A stretch of DNA of 37,638 nucleotides from Prevotella sp. UBA4330 (GCA_002394385.1 DGTS01000032.1:1-37638); one strand, 5' to 3'; positions 25,963-34,811 are shown, counted from the first letter of the stretch. The notes: a model not told the origin generated them from the letters alone. Numbers and translations are program-made.

Positions 25963-28008
25963 TTACTTTATCAGTGCGCCAGCGAGTGCAGGGAGTTTCA
26001 GTTTCACTTTCGCTGACTTCATGGCACCGTAAGTCTTCTGATTGCCGTCGGTATAGAGGGTGAAGGCGGTGCCGTCGAGCATTGGCAGCGTGAGGTCGAG
26101 CGACAACGGCTCGCCGGTGCCGTTGAGAGCGGCGATGTACCAGCGGTTGGCATGTCGGCGCGCCATCACCACATAGCGTCCGGGATAGCCGTCAATGAAG
26201 CGCGTCTCGTCCCACTGCGTGGGCATGTCGCGCAGCAGTTGCAGTTCGTCGGCAGGCAGTTCGTCAAGATTGTTGGGCTGCATGGCGATGCAGTTCACCT
26301 CGCTCTGGTTGGTGATGGCGGTCGCTATCTCGAACATATCGCTCGTTGCGCGGCGGTGTCGGCTCTTGTTGTCGCGGCTCAGATATTTGTTCATGATGAC
26401 ACCGCCCCAGTCCATGCTTGCCACAGCATTGCGTATGAAGGGGTGCAGGGTGAGTTCCTTGCCCTCGTTGTTGGCATGTCGCGGGTCGAAGAAGACATTC
26501 TCGGAAGCCAGCACCGCCTCGCTCGCCACGAAGTTGGGGTACATTCTCTCCCACCCTCTCGGCAATGTGCAGCCGTGGAAAATCACTTGCAGGCCGTAGA
26601 GGTTGGCATCGGCGAGGATGTCCTCATAGAGTTGCATGGTCTGTTGCTTGTCTCCACCAAAGAAATCGACCTTTATTCCCTTCACGCCGATGCTCTTCAG
26701 CCATGCCATTTCACGGTGACGTGCTACGGAAGTGCTCATGCAGTTGCGTGGTGTCTGCGGTGCATCGTTCCACGAGCCGTTGCTGTTGTACCACAACATC
26801 AGCGACACCCCGCGCGACTGTGCATAACTACTGAGTTCGGCGATGCGGTCGCGCCCGATGCGCTCGTCCCACCAGTTATCCACCAAGGTGTATTCGAAGC
26901 CCATCTTCGAGGCAAGGTCAATGAACTGCACCTGGTCGTCGTAGTTTATCGACTCGTCCTGCCACACCAGCCAACTCCATGTGTATCGTCCGCCCTTATA
27001 TGCCGTGCCTGGCTGGTAGAGAGGGCTTACGAGGTCGTAAGCCACCGTCGTCTCCACTATCGGGGCAAGCGTGCTGCCCATCGTTATGGTGCGCCACGGC
27101 GTGGCAGAAGGCAACGCCACGGAAGGCGAGGCAGAGCCGATGCCGTTGTTCTCGCCCTCATGCGGGAAGGCGATGGCATATCCCTCGCCCTCGGTGTAGT
27201 CGCTCAGGTGCGAACCGCAGTACTGACTCGTCACGCCTGTCTCGCTGATAAGCATCCAGTAATTGTTGAGCGTTGAGGGGTGAGCGTTGAGCGTTGAACG
27301 TTGAGCGTTGAGCGATGAATGTTTTTTCTTCGCTTTACCTTGAGAACTCTTATCGCTCACCGCCACTCTGAACAAGCAGGGGAAGGTGTAACCAAGTCCG
27401 AACTGCGAGCGGACGTTCATGTCCTGGTCCAGCAGATAGTCCTCCTCGTAACTCGGCTTGGTCTGTTCCCAGCCTGTTTCTGGTCCTATCTGCGGGCAAA
27501 GGAAAGTCTTTGTGCCGCCAACGGGATTGAACGCCGACAACTCGCGCAGCACTCTGGCGCGCTTGGTGTCGCCATCCTTGCCCTGCCTTTCAAGCAGGTA
27601 GCGGAACGCCACGTCGCGATTGCTCACGCGGAACTGCACGGCGAACTGCTGTCCTGCCGTGTTCTTGACCTTCAGCGTCAGTTCGTTGGCACAATAATAT
27701 ACGTGCGATGCCTTGGTGTTGCGCATGGTGTAGGTCTCGCTGATGCTGCGGCTCTCCTCGCCAACGACATGCAGTCCGCTGCCGAAGTCGCCCACGGTGG
27801 TGAGCAGTCCGAGTGCTGACGGCTGCAACATCTGCACCCCGTCGAGACACGCCTCATAGCGCAGCATGCCGCCATCGTCGCTGATGCTCACAGCGATGCG
27901 CCCGTCGGGCGACACCACGTTATACTCTTCGGCATTAGACACAGTAACACTGGCAACGGCAAACAGCGCCATCGCCATTCTCAACATATTGGAAAGACGT
28001 AATCTCAT
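25963..28008 (-). CDS. Secreted GH97 glycoside hydrolase (alpha-galactosidase/alpha-glucosidase type)
   Basis: The protein has 681 residues, with a signal peptide ending VTVSNA. N-terminal beta-sandwich (about 27-330: YNVVSPDGRIAVSISDDG, RVSNRDVAFRYLLE), catalytic barrel (about 335-600: YTLVDNWWDERIGRDRI, LMLWYNSNGSWND, GIKVDFFGGDKQ) and a C-terminal beta domain. In GH97 the inverting SusB type uses a glutamate base, whereas the retaining type has an aspartate nucleophile in a KVDF context; Asp448 in KVDFFGGD therefore suggests a retaining alpha-galactosidase-like enzyme. A 7-bp repeat tract is read in frame as SSLNAQRSTLNAHPSTLNN between residues about 230 and 250. Consensus promoter at 28037-28067; not part of a SusCD cluster. 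Confidence 0.93.
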   Translation of the reverse strand: MRLRLSNMLRMAMALFAVASVTVSNAEEYNVVSPDGRIAVSISDDGGMLRYEACLDGVQMLQPSALGLLTTVGDFGSGLHVVGEESRSISETYTMRNTKASHVYYCANELTLKVKNTAGQQFAVQFRVSNRDVAFRYLLERQGKDGDTKRARVLRELSAFNPVGGTKTFLCPQIGPETGWEQTKPSYEEDYLLDQDMNVRSQFGLGYTFPCLFRVAVSDKSSQGKAKKKHSSLNAQRSTLNAHPSTLNNYWMLISETGVTSQYCGSHLSDYTEGEGYAIAFPHEGENNGIGSASPSVALPSATPWRTITMGSTLAPIVETTVAYDLVSPLYQPGTAYKGGRYTWSWLVWQDESINYDDQVQFIDLASKMGFEYTLVDNWWDERIGRDRIAELSSYAQSRGVSLMLWYNSNGSWNDAPQTPRNCMSTSVARHREMAWLKSIGVKGIKVDFFGGDKQQTMQLYEDILADANLYGLQVIFHGCTLPRGWERMYPNFVASEAVLASENVFFDPRHANNEGKELTLHPFIRNAVASMDWGGVIMNKYLSRDNKSRHRRATSDMFEIATAITNQSEVNCIAMQPNNLDELPADELQLLRDMPTQWDETRFIDGYPGRYVVMARRHANRWYIAALNGTGEPLSLDLTLPMLDGTAFTLYTDGNQKTYGAMKSAKVKLKLPALAGALIK
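27265..27318. repeat. 7-bp repeat tract inside the GH97 gene
   Basis: Seven or so tandem units GTTGAGC/GTTGAGG/GTTGAAC run through 27267-27315 and are read on the minus strand as a STLNAQR-type periodic peptide in the N-terminal domain. Confidence 0.8.
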
Positions 28009-28036
28009 AGTGTGATGCAGTTTGATATTCTTGACG

Positions 28037-28067
28037 CAAAATTACACAAAAAGCATCTATTTACAAA
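28037..28067 (-). promoter_or_regulatory. Promoter of the GH97 gene
   Basis: On the minus strand TTTG (28067-28064), 19 bp, TAATTTTG (28044-28037): full consensus, about 28 bp upstream of the start codon. Confidence 0.85.
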
Positions 28068-28154
28068 ACATTTCACCCCGATTTTTCCCCGCATTAATGC
28101 CTCCTGAGAACGCCACTTGTAACTACTTGGCTTTCAAGAGCATACAAGTGGGGT

Positions 28155-28242
28155 AACAAAGTTAATAACTTTGTTCAACAATCTTAATAACTTTGTTAGA
28201 CAATCTTAATAACTTTGTTCAACAAAGTTAATAACATTGTTA
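28155..28242. repeat. Four tandem 22-bp palindromic units
   Basis: Four units of exactly 22 bp start at 28155, 28177, 28199 and 28221. Each has TTAATAAC in the centre and ends in TTGTTM; units 1 and 4 start AACAAAG, units 2 and 3 ACAATC. Unit 1 is an almost perfect palindrome (AACAAAGTTA / TAACTTTGTT). They lie about 90-180 bp upstream of the GH97 promoter. Confidence 0.85.
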
Positions 28243-28285
28243 GCCCGTTTGATATAGTTGGGAATCTCAGTTGATGTTTTTAAGA

Positions 28286-28328
28286 AGTCAAGGGCATAGT
28301 TTTGGTGTTCAAAACCATGCCCCTGACT
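28286..28328. repeat. Long imperfect hairpin between phosphatase and GH97
   Basis: AGTCA, GGGCAT and GTTTT on the left (28286-28303) pair with AAAAC, ATGCCC and TGACT on the right (28311-28328), two mismatches, seven-base loop. No T-run follows on the minus strand, so its use as the phosphatase terminator is uncertain. Confidence 0.6.
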
Positions 28329-28401
28329 GACATAAACCGCAATGTCTGCGGCGGTGAGAAGTAACTGATTGGCCCTGTGCCGCTATGACCTGAACCGTGA
28401 C

Positions 28402-29679
28402 TTACTGTTCTTTCTGTTTACACTTGTCGGTGTAATACTGGCGGAAGTCTGCCCATTTATAATAAGGTGCACATGTAGTCGGCACGGGCAGCGAGGCCTC
28501 TACCCCGTTGAGCAGGCACTTCACGAGGATGTCGTCCTTGCCTCGCTTGCCGCGATAGAACACCAGTTGGATGTTGCTTGCCTTGCAGGTCTGCCAGTTC
28601 TGGTAGCAGTTCTTCACCTCAAATGGGTCCACAGGGTCGCGGTCGGCACCGTTGATGCCCATGAGTACAGTGAGAGGTCCGAGGTAAGAGTCGTGGCCGA
28701 AGCGCAGGTCGGCAATGTGGTCGCTCGTGCCGTTGAACACGGCATCGGCCTTCTTTATGATGTCTTGCAGGATAGGGATAACCTGATACTGCGGTCCGAA
28801 CACCCACTCGTAACTTCCGAGATTTGACTGTTCCCACATCTTGACAATCTCGTCGTCGGTGATGATGTTGCCCATCATCCCCTCATGGCCGATGTTCGGC
28901 AGCGAGGTGTAGAGGTTGATGAGGTTGCTTCCGATGTGGTGCAGATTGCCGGGCAGGCCTTCGGTGCTTGTGAACACGCGGCCGATGATTCGTTCGCGCA
29001 GCGTGGTGTCTTCCGGCACTTTGATGTTGCTCTCTCTGAAACGCGGCTTCACCTTGGGGTATGAGTGCTTCACGGGGTTCTGGCGGTCGTCGGGCACCAC
29101 GGCGTCGAGTGTGAACTTTGACGACTGCTCGCGTATCTCTATCTTCGGGTTGCACTGCACCAGTTCCTGGCAGAATGCCGACATGCTGAGCACGCACCGT
29201 CCTGAGAGCGACGACACGGCAAGCACGTTGCCGCCGCGCTTGAACACCTGCGGGAAGTTGTTGTACATGATGCGCGCTATCTTCTGATGCTGCTCCCATC
29301 CCAGTTGTGTCAGTTCGCTGACACCTGTTGACAGTTCGTCTTTCACCTCCATGAATTTCCTGTAGAAACTCTCGCCCTCGGCGGTCAGTTGATGGCGGTT
29401 GTGGGCTGTGGTGAGCAGCGAGTCGAGTTCTCTGTAGAGGTAAGGGTTCCAGTAGTAGCGCGAGCCGTGGCGTCCGTAATGACTGATGTAGAACGGCTTA
29501 TAGCCACGCGGTGCCTTTGTCATTTTCGACTCGTCGAAAGGATAGGGGCAGTCGGTGCCGTACGCTTTCTTAGGGTTTGCCTTGAGTTGTTCAAAGACAT
29601 CGGTGCTTTGTGCCGCTGCCGTCAGCACGATTACTGCCAATACCAACAATGTAAGGAATCGTTTCATGCAAGTTTTCAT
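28402..29679 (-). CDS. Secreted histidine-type phosphatase (MINPP/phytase-like)
   Basis: Branch-2 histidine phosphatase, 425 residues, with an export signal ending TAAAQS. The catalytic RHGxR loop is RHGSR (70-74) in YISHYGRHGSRYY, and the proton-donor HD pair is His329-Asp330 in LRFGHDSYLGP. Bacteroides homologues are periplasmic or vesicle-borne inositol-polyphosphate phosphatases that degrade phytate; I infer similar use of inositol phosphates or other phosphoesters here. A start at 29667 (MKRFLTLLVLA) is an alternative and also leaves a good signal peptide. A -7 box is at 29725-29732. Confidence 0.9.
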   Translation of the reverse strand: MKTCMKRFLTLLVLAVIVLTAAAQSTDVFEQLKANPKKAYGTDCPYPFDESKMTKAPRGYKPFYISHYGRHGSRYYWNPYLYRELDSLLTTAHNRHQLTAEGESFYRKFMEVKDELSTGVSELTQLGWEQHQKIARIMYNNFPQVFKRGGNVLAVSSLSGRCVLSMSAFCQELVQCNPKIEIREQSSKFTLDAVVPDDRQNPVKHSYPKVKPRFRESNIKVPEDTTLRERIIGRVFTSTEGLPGNLHHIGSNLINLYTSLPNIGHEGMMGNIITDDEIVKMWEQSNLGSYEWVFGPQYQVIPILQDIIKKADAVFNGTSDHIADLRFGHDSYLGPLTVLMGINGADRDPVDPFEVKNCYQNWQTCKASNIQLVFYRGKRGKDDILVKCLLNGVEASLPVPTTCAPYYKWADFRQYYTDKCKQKEQ

Positions 29680-29724
29680 AAGCGCAATAAGATAATATTA
29701 GTTTCATTTACTGTTAAGACACGG

Positions 29725-29732
29725 CAAAGATA
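29725..29732 (-). promoter_or_regulatory. -7 box (TATCTTTG) of the histidine phosphatase
   Basis: TATCTTTG on the minus strand, about 46 bp upstream of the ATG at 29679. No -33 match. Confidence 0.6.
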
Positions 29733-29819
29733 ACATAAATTATTGAGACATCGGCACTTTTATGATAAAGAAAATGTAAATTCTTTATCCCGCATGCAGA
29801 AACTCTCAGTTTTTTTGTT

Positions 29820-29827
29820 TATTTTTG
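29820..29827 (+). promoter_or_regulatory. -7 box (TATTTTTG) of the PNPOx-like / YjbR pair
   Basis: TATTTTTG is 21 bp upstream of the ATG at 29849; fits TAnnTTTG, no -33 match. Confidence 0.6.
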
Positions 29828-29848
29828 CCACCACTTAAAACTTAAACA

Positions 29849-30397
29849 ATGAAAAAGATTATCTTAGCATTCGCAGCGCTCCTGATTATGGCAGCATGCA
29901 CACAGAACAAGCCCGCACAGCAGGCTACAGAGAAACAGAATGGTGACACCACGGAGACAGTGGCAGACACCATCAGTAAAGAGACAAAGCAAAAGAACAT
30001 GGAAGAGGTGCAGGCTTACCTGAAAGAGTGTGGCGCCTTCTTCATCGCCACTGCCGACGGCGACCAGCCACACGTGCGCGCCTTCGGCGTTTCGGAAATC
30101 ATCGACGGCCGCCTGTACATCATGACGGGCAAGGTGAAGGACGTTTATAAACAACTGGCTAAGAACGGGAAGTTCGAGATTTGCGCACTGAAGAAATCGG
30201 GCAGCGAGTGGATGAGAGTGAGCGGCACGCTGGTCAACGACGAAACACTGGCAGTGAAAGAGGAGTTCCTCAAGCGCAACGAAAGCCTCAAGGGGATGTA
30301 TAAGGCCGACGACGACAACATGGCAGTGCTCTACATCACCAACGGCACAGCACGCTTCTGCTCGTTCGCGGCACCCGAGCGAAAGGTGGGATTCTAA
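29849..30397 (+). CDS. Lipoprotein with pyridoxamine-phosphate-oxidase-like (FMN-binding split barrel) domain
   Basis: The protein has 182 residues. The N-terminus is a lipoprotein signal (LLIMAACTQ, Cys17) and a polar linker to about residue 50; the rest is a PNPOx-like split barrel: GAFFIATADGDQPHVRAFG, GRLYIMTGKVKDVYKQL, NGKFEICALKKSGSEWMRVSG. The usual members of this family are cytoplasmic and bind FMN or F420, so a lipid-anchored form outside the cytoplasmic membrane is unusual. The next gene starts four bases after the stop, so the two are an operon. Substrate unknown. Confidence 0.85.
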   Translation: MKKIILAFAALLIMAACTQNKPAQQATEKQNGDTTETVADTISKETKQKNMEEVQAYLKECGAFFIATADGDQPHVRAFGVSEIIDGRLYIMTGKVKDVYKQLAKNGKFEICALKKSGSEWMRVSGTLVNDETLAVKEEFLKRNESLKGMYKADDDNMAVLYITNGTARFCSFAAPERKVGF

Positions 30398-30400
30398 GGC

Positions 30401-30799
30401 ATGAACATCGAAGAATATCGAGACTACTGCCTGTCACTGGGCGAGGACGTAGAAGAGAAACTGCCATTCACAGCATTCAGATATGCCAGTGGCGTGTTGG
30501 TCTTCTACGTCCACGGACACATGTTCTCGTTTTTCAACTGCGACCGCCCCAAAATAACTACCGACTCCTCCGGGAACTCCATTGTCATCACCCTGAAGTG
30601 CCAACCCGACCGCATTGAGGAACTAAAGCAGACATACGACTTTGTCGGCAAGCCATTCAACCTGTCGCCAAAGCACTGGATAGGAGTCAACCTCAACGCT
30701 GCGCCCGACGATATCCTACAGAATCTGACACGCAACTCATACGAGATAGTGAAGGAAAAGTATAAAGGACAGCATAAGACAGCAGAGGCTGGCGACTGA
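30401..30799 (+). CDS. MmcQ/YjbR-family protein
   Basis: The protein has 132 residues. YjbR/DUF419 layout: an N-terminal EYRDYCLSLGEDVEEKLPF segment, then a beta-sheet region (FRYASGVLVFYVHGHMFSFF) and the hallmark NLSPKHWIGVNLN before the C-terminal helix. Cytoplasmic, with a fold related to double-wing DNA-binding proteins; in vivo role unknown. The start is three bases after the preceding stop, with an AGGTGGG sequence upstream that could serve as ribosome-binding site, though Bacteroidetes rely little on it. Confidence 0.9.
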   Translation: MNIEEYRDYCLSLGEDVEEKLPFTAFRYASGVLVFYVHGHMFSFFNCDRPKITTDSSGNSIVITLKCQPDRIEELKQTYDFVGKPFNLSPKHWIGVNLNAAPDDILQNLTRNSYEIVKEKYKGQHKTAEAGD

Positions 30800-30846
30800 C
30801 ATCATAATCATCAGTTTTGGGTATTGCGCCATTGGGTGTTTCTCAA

Positions 30847-30854
30847 TACTTTTG
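30847..30854 (+). promoter_or_regulatory. -7 box (TACTTTTG) of the methyltransferase gene
   Basis: TACTTTTG fits TAnnTTTG; predicted leader of about 80 nt includes a small CCGC/GCGG hairpin near 30890-30900 and the repeated 20-mer at 30901-30920. Confidence 0.6.
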
Positions 30855-30940
30855 CACCATATTTAATATAATAGTTGCCCTACTGCCGCGAGTTGCGGGA
30901 GTTGAGCGAATGTGAAACTTAAATATGGTTATCAAAAGCA

Positions 30941-31603
30941 ATGGCAGACAGGATAAAGACCTCATACCGTTTCAGCAAGAGTTTCTATGACGACGCCCTC
31001 ACCCGCAGCAAGTGGTGGAGCCGACTGTATTTCAAGTTGCTGTGGGGAGATGTTGATGATGTGGAGATTGCCCATAGGCTTCTTGCCAGCATCCCCGACG
31101 ACTTCAATGGAACACTGCTCGACGTTCCCGTGGGAACCGCCGTATTCACCGTGGAGAAATACTCACGGATGAAGCAGGCAGACATTACATGCCTTGACTA
31201 TAGCCTTGACATGCTGGAACAGGCAAAGAGCAGACTCGGCGAGGCAAAGGTGAGCAACGCAAAAACCATGCAGGGCGATGTCGGCGCACTGCCGTTCGAA
31301 GACAACACCTTCGACATTGCGCTGTGCATGAACGGCTTTCACGTCTTTCCAGACAAAGACAAGGCGCATGCAGAGATTCGGCGAGTGCTGAAACCAGGAG
31401 GCAAACTGCTTGCATGCCACTACATAGCAGGCGAGATGAAGACTGCCGACTGGCTTGCAAAGACTGTTATGACACGCATGGGATGGTTCACGCCGCCATT
31501 CGACACCGCTGACGACATAAAGCACAGGCTGGAACCATACTATGACATCATCGACTTTCATGTAGAGGGTGCCATGCTCTCTTACCACGCCACTAAAAGG
31601 TGA
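30941..31603 (+). CDS. Class I SAM-dependent methyltransferase
   Basis: The protein has 220 residues of the UbiE/Methyltransf_11 type. SAM-binding motif I is LLDVPVGTAVFT (with Val-Pro replacing the more usual Gly-x-Gly), the acidic ribose contact is CLDYS, and motif post-I/IV is NTFDIALCMNGFHVF, followed by RRVLKPGGKLLACHY. Cytoplasmic. The acceptor cannot be read from the sequence; the N-terminal segment (YRFSKSFYDDALTRSKWWSRLY) is shared by many small-molecule methyltransferases. Single gene between a -7 box at 30847 and a bidirectional hairpin. Confidence 0.88.
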   Translation: MADRIKTSYRFSKSFYDDALTRSKWWSRLYFKLLWGDVDDVEIAHRLLASIPDDFNGTLLDVPVGTAVFTVEKYSRMKQADITCLDYSLDMLEQAKSRLGEAKVSNAKTMQGDVGALPFEDNTFDIALCMNGFHVFPDKDKAHAEIRRVLKPGGKLLACHYIAGEMKTADWLAKTVMTRMGWFTPPFDTADDIKHRLEPYYDIIDFHVEGAMLSYHATKR

Positions 31604-31677
31604 CTGACCATTGCCGTCGCCGCCGCCCCCCACCCTACCTTAGACAAGAACAGAACTGAAACAACAGCCAAAATAAA

Positions 31678-31717
31678 TCACGGCTTGCCAAGCCTTAAAG
31701 ACTTGAGCAAGCCGTGA
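31678..31717. terminator. Bidirectional hairpin between methyltransferase and secDF
   Basis: TCACGGCTTGC (31678-31688) pairs perfectly with GCAAGCCGTGA (31707-31717), extended by CAAG/CTTG. On the minus strand ATTTATTTT follows, making it the likely secDF terminator. Confidence 0.75.
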
Positions 31718-31742
31718 CGGGTTTATAAAGTTACGGGTATGT

Positions 31743-34700
31743 TTACTTCTTTGCTTCAACAGCCTCGCCTTCCTTAATCTTGCGACCCATAACGAGATAT
31801 GCTACAGGCGATGCAATGAAGATAGAAGACAGAGTACCGAAGATGACGCCGAGAATCATAGCGAACGAGAACGAACGGATGCTGTCGCCACCAAGGAAGA
31901 AGATACACAGCAACACGAGCAACGTAGAGGCAGAGGTGTTCACGGTACGTGCCAGAGTCTCGTTGATTGAGTTGTTGAAGTTCTCCTGGGTGTCGCGCTT
32001 CTTATAGAGTCCGAGGTTCTCACGGATACGGTCGAACACCACCACCTTGTCGTTGATAGAGTAACCGATAACGGTAAGGATGGCACCGATGAACGTCTGG
32101 TCAATCTCGAGTGAGAACGGAACGATGTTGTAAAGTGCCGAGAAGAAACCTATCACGATGATGGTATCAACAGTCAGAGCGACGATAGAACCTACCGAGA
32201 ATGCCACATTGCGGAAACGCAACAGGATGTAGAGGAAGATTGCTATCAGGGCTATGATGAGCGAGAAGATGGCATTGTAAGTGATGTTCTTAGCGATGCT
32301 TGGTCCCACCTTGGTGCTGCTGATGATTGAGCCGCCCTCGCGGATGTCCGGGTTCTTGAACGAGTCAACGCTGGCCTGGCTGATGAAGCCGCCCTTCTTC
32401 AGAGCATTGTAGAGAATGGTCTCTGCCTTGTCGTCCTCGTCGGGAGAGTTGCTCTCGATGTTATAGTTGGTAGAAACACGGATGGTCTTGCCGTCGGTAC
32501 CCAGCGCGATAACAGTGGTGTTGGCCGGCTTGCCTGCATTCTCACCTACAGTGTTCTGGAAAGCACCTGCAAGAGCCTCACGAACATCCTCAACGTGAGT
32601 TGCCTTGTTCAGCGTTACAACATAGTTGCGACCACCGGTGAAGTCGATAGAACGACTCAGACCGCGAACGGCGAAACTGATGAGGAAGAGCGCTACGACA
32701 ACAGCAACGATAGCGAACGACTTCTTGTACATTGACATGAACTTGAAGTGTGTGTTCTGCAAGAGGTTCTTAGAGATGCCTGTGTAGAACTTGAGGTTCT
32801 GCCAGCGACCCTTGTTCAACTGATGCTCGTAAACCAGACGTGTGAGGAACACAGCGGTAAAGAACGAGCAGCAGATACCGATACCCAGAGTGATGGCGAA
32901 ACCGCGAATAGGACCGGTTCCGATGACGCCGAGGATAATAGCGGTAATCAACGATGTGAGGTTAGAGTCGAAGATGGCCGAGAAGGCGTTGCTGTAACCT
33001 CCCTGCACAGCCTCTTTCATGCCCTTGCCCTTGCGGAGTTCCTCCTTGATGCGCTCATAGATAAGCACGTTGGCATCCACAGCCATACCGAGCGTCAGCA
33101 CGATACCGGCGATACCTGGCATTGACAATGCCGACTGGAACGACGCCATGATACCCAGCGTGAAGAAGAGGTTGATGAGCAGAGCGCAGTTGGCGAGCAT
33201 ACCCGGGATGAAGTTGTACATCACAACCATGTAAATCATCAGGAGCACGAAAGCCACAACGAACGAAATGAGACCCTGCTGGATTGACTGAGCACCCAGA
33301 GTAGGACCAACCACCTCTTCCTGTACGATGCGGGCAGGTGCCGGCATACGTCCAGACTTCAGTGTGTTGGCAAGGTCCTTGGTGTCCTCGATAGTGAACG
33401 AACCGGTGATTTCTGAACTACCGCCAGTAATCTGGTCGTTAACTCGAGGTGCAGAGTAAACGGCATTGTCAAGAACGATGGCGATTGCCTTGCCCACATT
33501 GGCCTTTGTCAGTTCCGACCAGCGACGAGCACCGTCGGTGTTCATCTTCATGCTGACGCACGGACGGCCAGAAACAGGCTGGAAGTCGTCCTTGGCATCG
33601 GTGATAACGTCACCCTCAAGCGGAGCACGGCCATTGGCACCTGTTGCCTTCAGAGCGAAGAGTTCGAACACGTTCTTTGCTCCCTCTATCGGCTTTGCGC
33701 TCCAGAGGAGTTTCAGGTCGGCGGGGAATATCTGCTTAGCAACCTCGCTATAGATAATCTTATTGATGGCGGCGGTGTCGCGCAGGTTAGCATAACCCAC
33801 TGTAGAGAGTGCACCGCGAGGAGCCAACTGGAGCACTGCGAGCAGAGGGTTCTGCTTCTTTGCAGCCTCGAGTTCGGCACTTGCTGTAGCCTTCTTTGCA
33901 GCATCCTGTGCTGAAGCGGCATCGTCTTTCTTTATCTGGAACTTCGGCTGGTCTTTAGCCTCAGCAGGCTTCTCTGCCTGTGCCACCTGCTTCTGTGCCA
34001 CAGTGTCCTGCTTTGTGGTGTCGGCAGCCACGGCATCGGTTCCGCCTGTTGCTACGCGGCGGTCGAGTTGAGACAGCAACGGAGTGATGTCATCGCTGTT
34101 ATATGTCTCCCAAAACTCGAGGTTTGCCGAACCCTGAAGGAGTTTACGGATACGCTCTGGCTCACGTACACCAGGCATTTCCACCATCAGGCGTCCCTGC
34201 TGACCTTCCAGTTCCTGGATGTTAGGCTGAACAACGCCGAATTTATCGATACGAGTACGTACAACGTTGAATGAGTTCTTCACAGCGTCGTCAACAGCGG
34301 TGCGCAGTGCCGACTCCACTTCTTTGTCGCTGCTCTGTGTCGATACCTTGCCCTTGAGTTGCTGTGTGGCAAAGATTTCTGCGAGGCGATGGCCTGGCGC
34401 AGCCTTGTGATAAGCATCGATAAAGAGAGAGATGAAGTCGCTCTGGCTTGTCTCCTCTTCCTTCTTTGCCTCCTCAAGAGCCTTGCGGTAGGCTACGTCC
34501 TGCTTGTGGTCGGCGAGAAGGTCAACCACGTCGGGCACAGAAATTTCGAGAATCACATTCATACCACCCTTGAGGTCGAGTCCGAGACCAATCTGTGTCT
34601 CAAGACACTCCTGATAGGTGTAACCGTCATTGATACCGAACGGCAACTTGAGATAGCGGACAGAGTCCTTGTAGTCTTGCTGCGCAATCGGGTCTGAGAT

Positions 34701-34811
34701 CTTAGCGGCCTGACTGTCATAGTAACTTGTTGCTGCCGAGAATGACAAGTAGAAGATGCTTGCCAAAGTCAGCAGAATGGCCACTGTAATTACAATTCCT
34801 TTGTTTTGCAT
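31743..34811 (-). CDS. secDF: Protein translocase subunits SecD-SecF fusion
   Basis: Inner-membrane accessory subunits of the Sec translocon that use the proton gradient to help pull exported proteins. The ATG at 34811 gives 1022 residues (MQNKGIVITVAILLTLASI, first membrane helix); the ATG at 34862 lies in the promoter and is rejected. SecD half to about 680, with an extended low-complexity Ala/Lys/Gln-rich insert (about 265-320), then GMAVDANVLIYERIKEELRKG; SecF half from about 700 with SIDFTGGRNYVV and IGYSINDKVVVFDRIRENLG. Twelve membrane segments expected. The fused form is usual in Bacteroidetes. Single gene with a -7 box at 34860-34867. Confidence 0.97.
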   Translation of the reverse strand: MQNKGIVITVAILLTLASIFYLSFSAATSYYDSQAAKISDPIAQQDYKDSVRYLKLPFGINDGYTYQECLETQIGLGLDLKGGMNVILEISVPDVVDLLADHKQDVAYRKALEEAKKEEETSQSDFISLFIDAYHKAAPGHRLAEIFATQQLKGKVSTQSSDKEVESALRTAVDDAVKNSFNVVRTRIDKFGVVQPNIQELEGQQGRLMVEMPGVREPERIRKLLQGSANLEFWETYNSDDITPLLSQLDRRVATGGTDAVAADTTKQDTVAQKQVAQAEKPAEAKDQPKFQIKKDDAASAQDAAKKATASAELEAAKKQNPLLAVLQLAPRGALSTVGYANLRDTAAINKIIYSEVAKQIFPADLKLLWSAKPIEGAKNVFELFALKATGANGRAPLEGDVITDAKDDFQPVSGRPCVSMKMNTDGARRWSELTKANVGKAIAIVLDNAVYSAPRVNDQITGGSSEITGSFTIEDTKDLANTLKSGRMPAPARIVQEEVVGPTLGAQSIQQGLISFVVAFVLLMIYMVVMYNFIPGMLANCALLINLFFTLGIMASFQSALSMPGIAGIVLTLGMAVDANVLIYERIKEELRKGKGMKEAVQGGYSNAFSAIFDSNLTSLITAIILGVIGTGPIRGFAITLGIGICCSFFTAVFLTRLVYEHQLNKGRWQNLKFYTGISKNLLQNTHFKFMSMYKKSFAIVAVVVALFLISFAVRGLSRSIDFTGGRNYVVTLNKATHVEDVREALAGAFQNTVGENAGKPANTTVIALGTDGKTIRVSTNYNIESNSPDEDDKAETILYNALKKGGFISQASVDSFKNPDIREGGSIISSTKVGPSIAKNITYNAIFSLIIALIAIFLYILLRFRNVAFSVGSIVALTVDTIIVIGFFSALYNIVPFSLEIDQTFIGAILTVIGYSINDKVVVFDRIRENLGLYKKRDTQENFNNSINETLARTVNTSASTLLVLLCIFFLGGDSIRSFSFAMILGVIFGTLSSIFIASPVAYLVMGRKIKEGEAVEAKK

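Noticed and set aside
26152..27276. Plus-strand open frame opposite GH97
   Set aside because: GH97 motifs on the minus strand are unmistakable; the opposite frame has none.
28155..28242. CRISPR array
   Set aside because: The 22-bp units are directly adjacent with no spacers, and no cas genes are present.
28286..28328. Rho-independent terminator for the histidine phosphatase
   Set aside because: The stem is good but no T-run follows on the minus strand; kept only as a hairpin.
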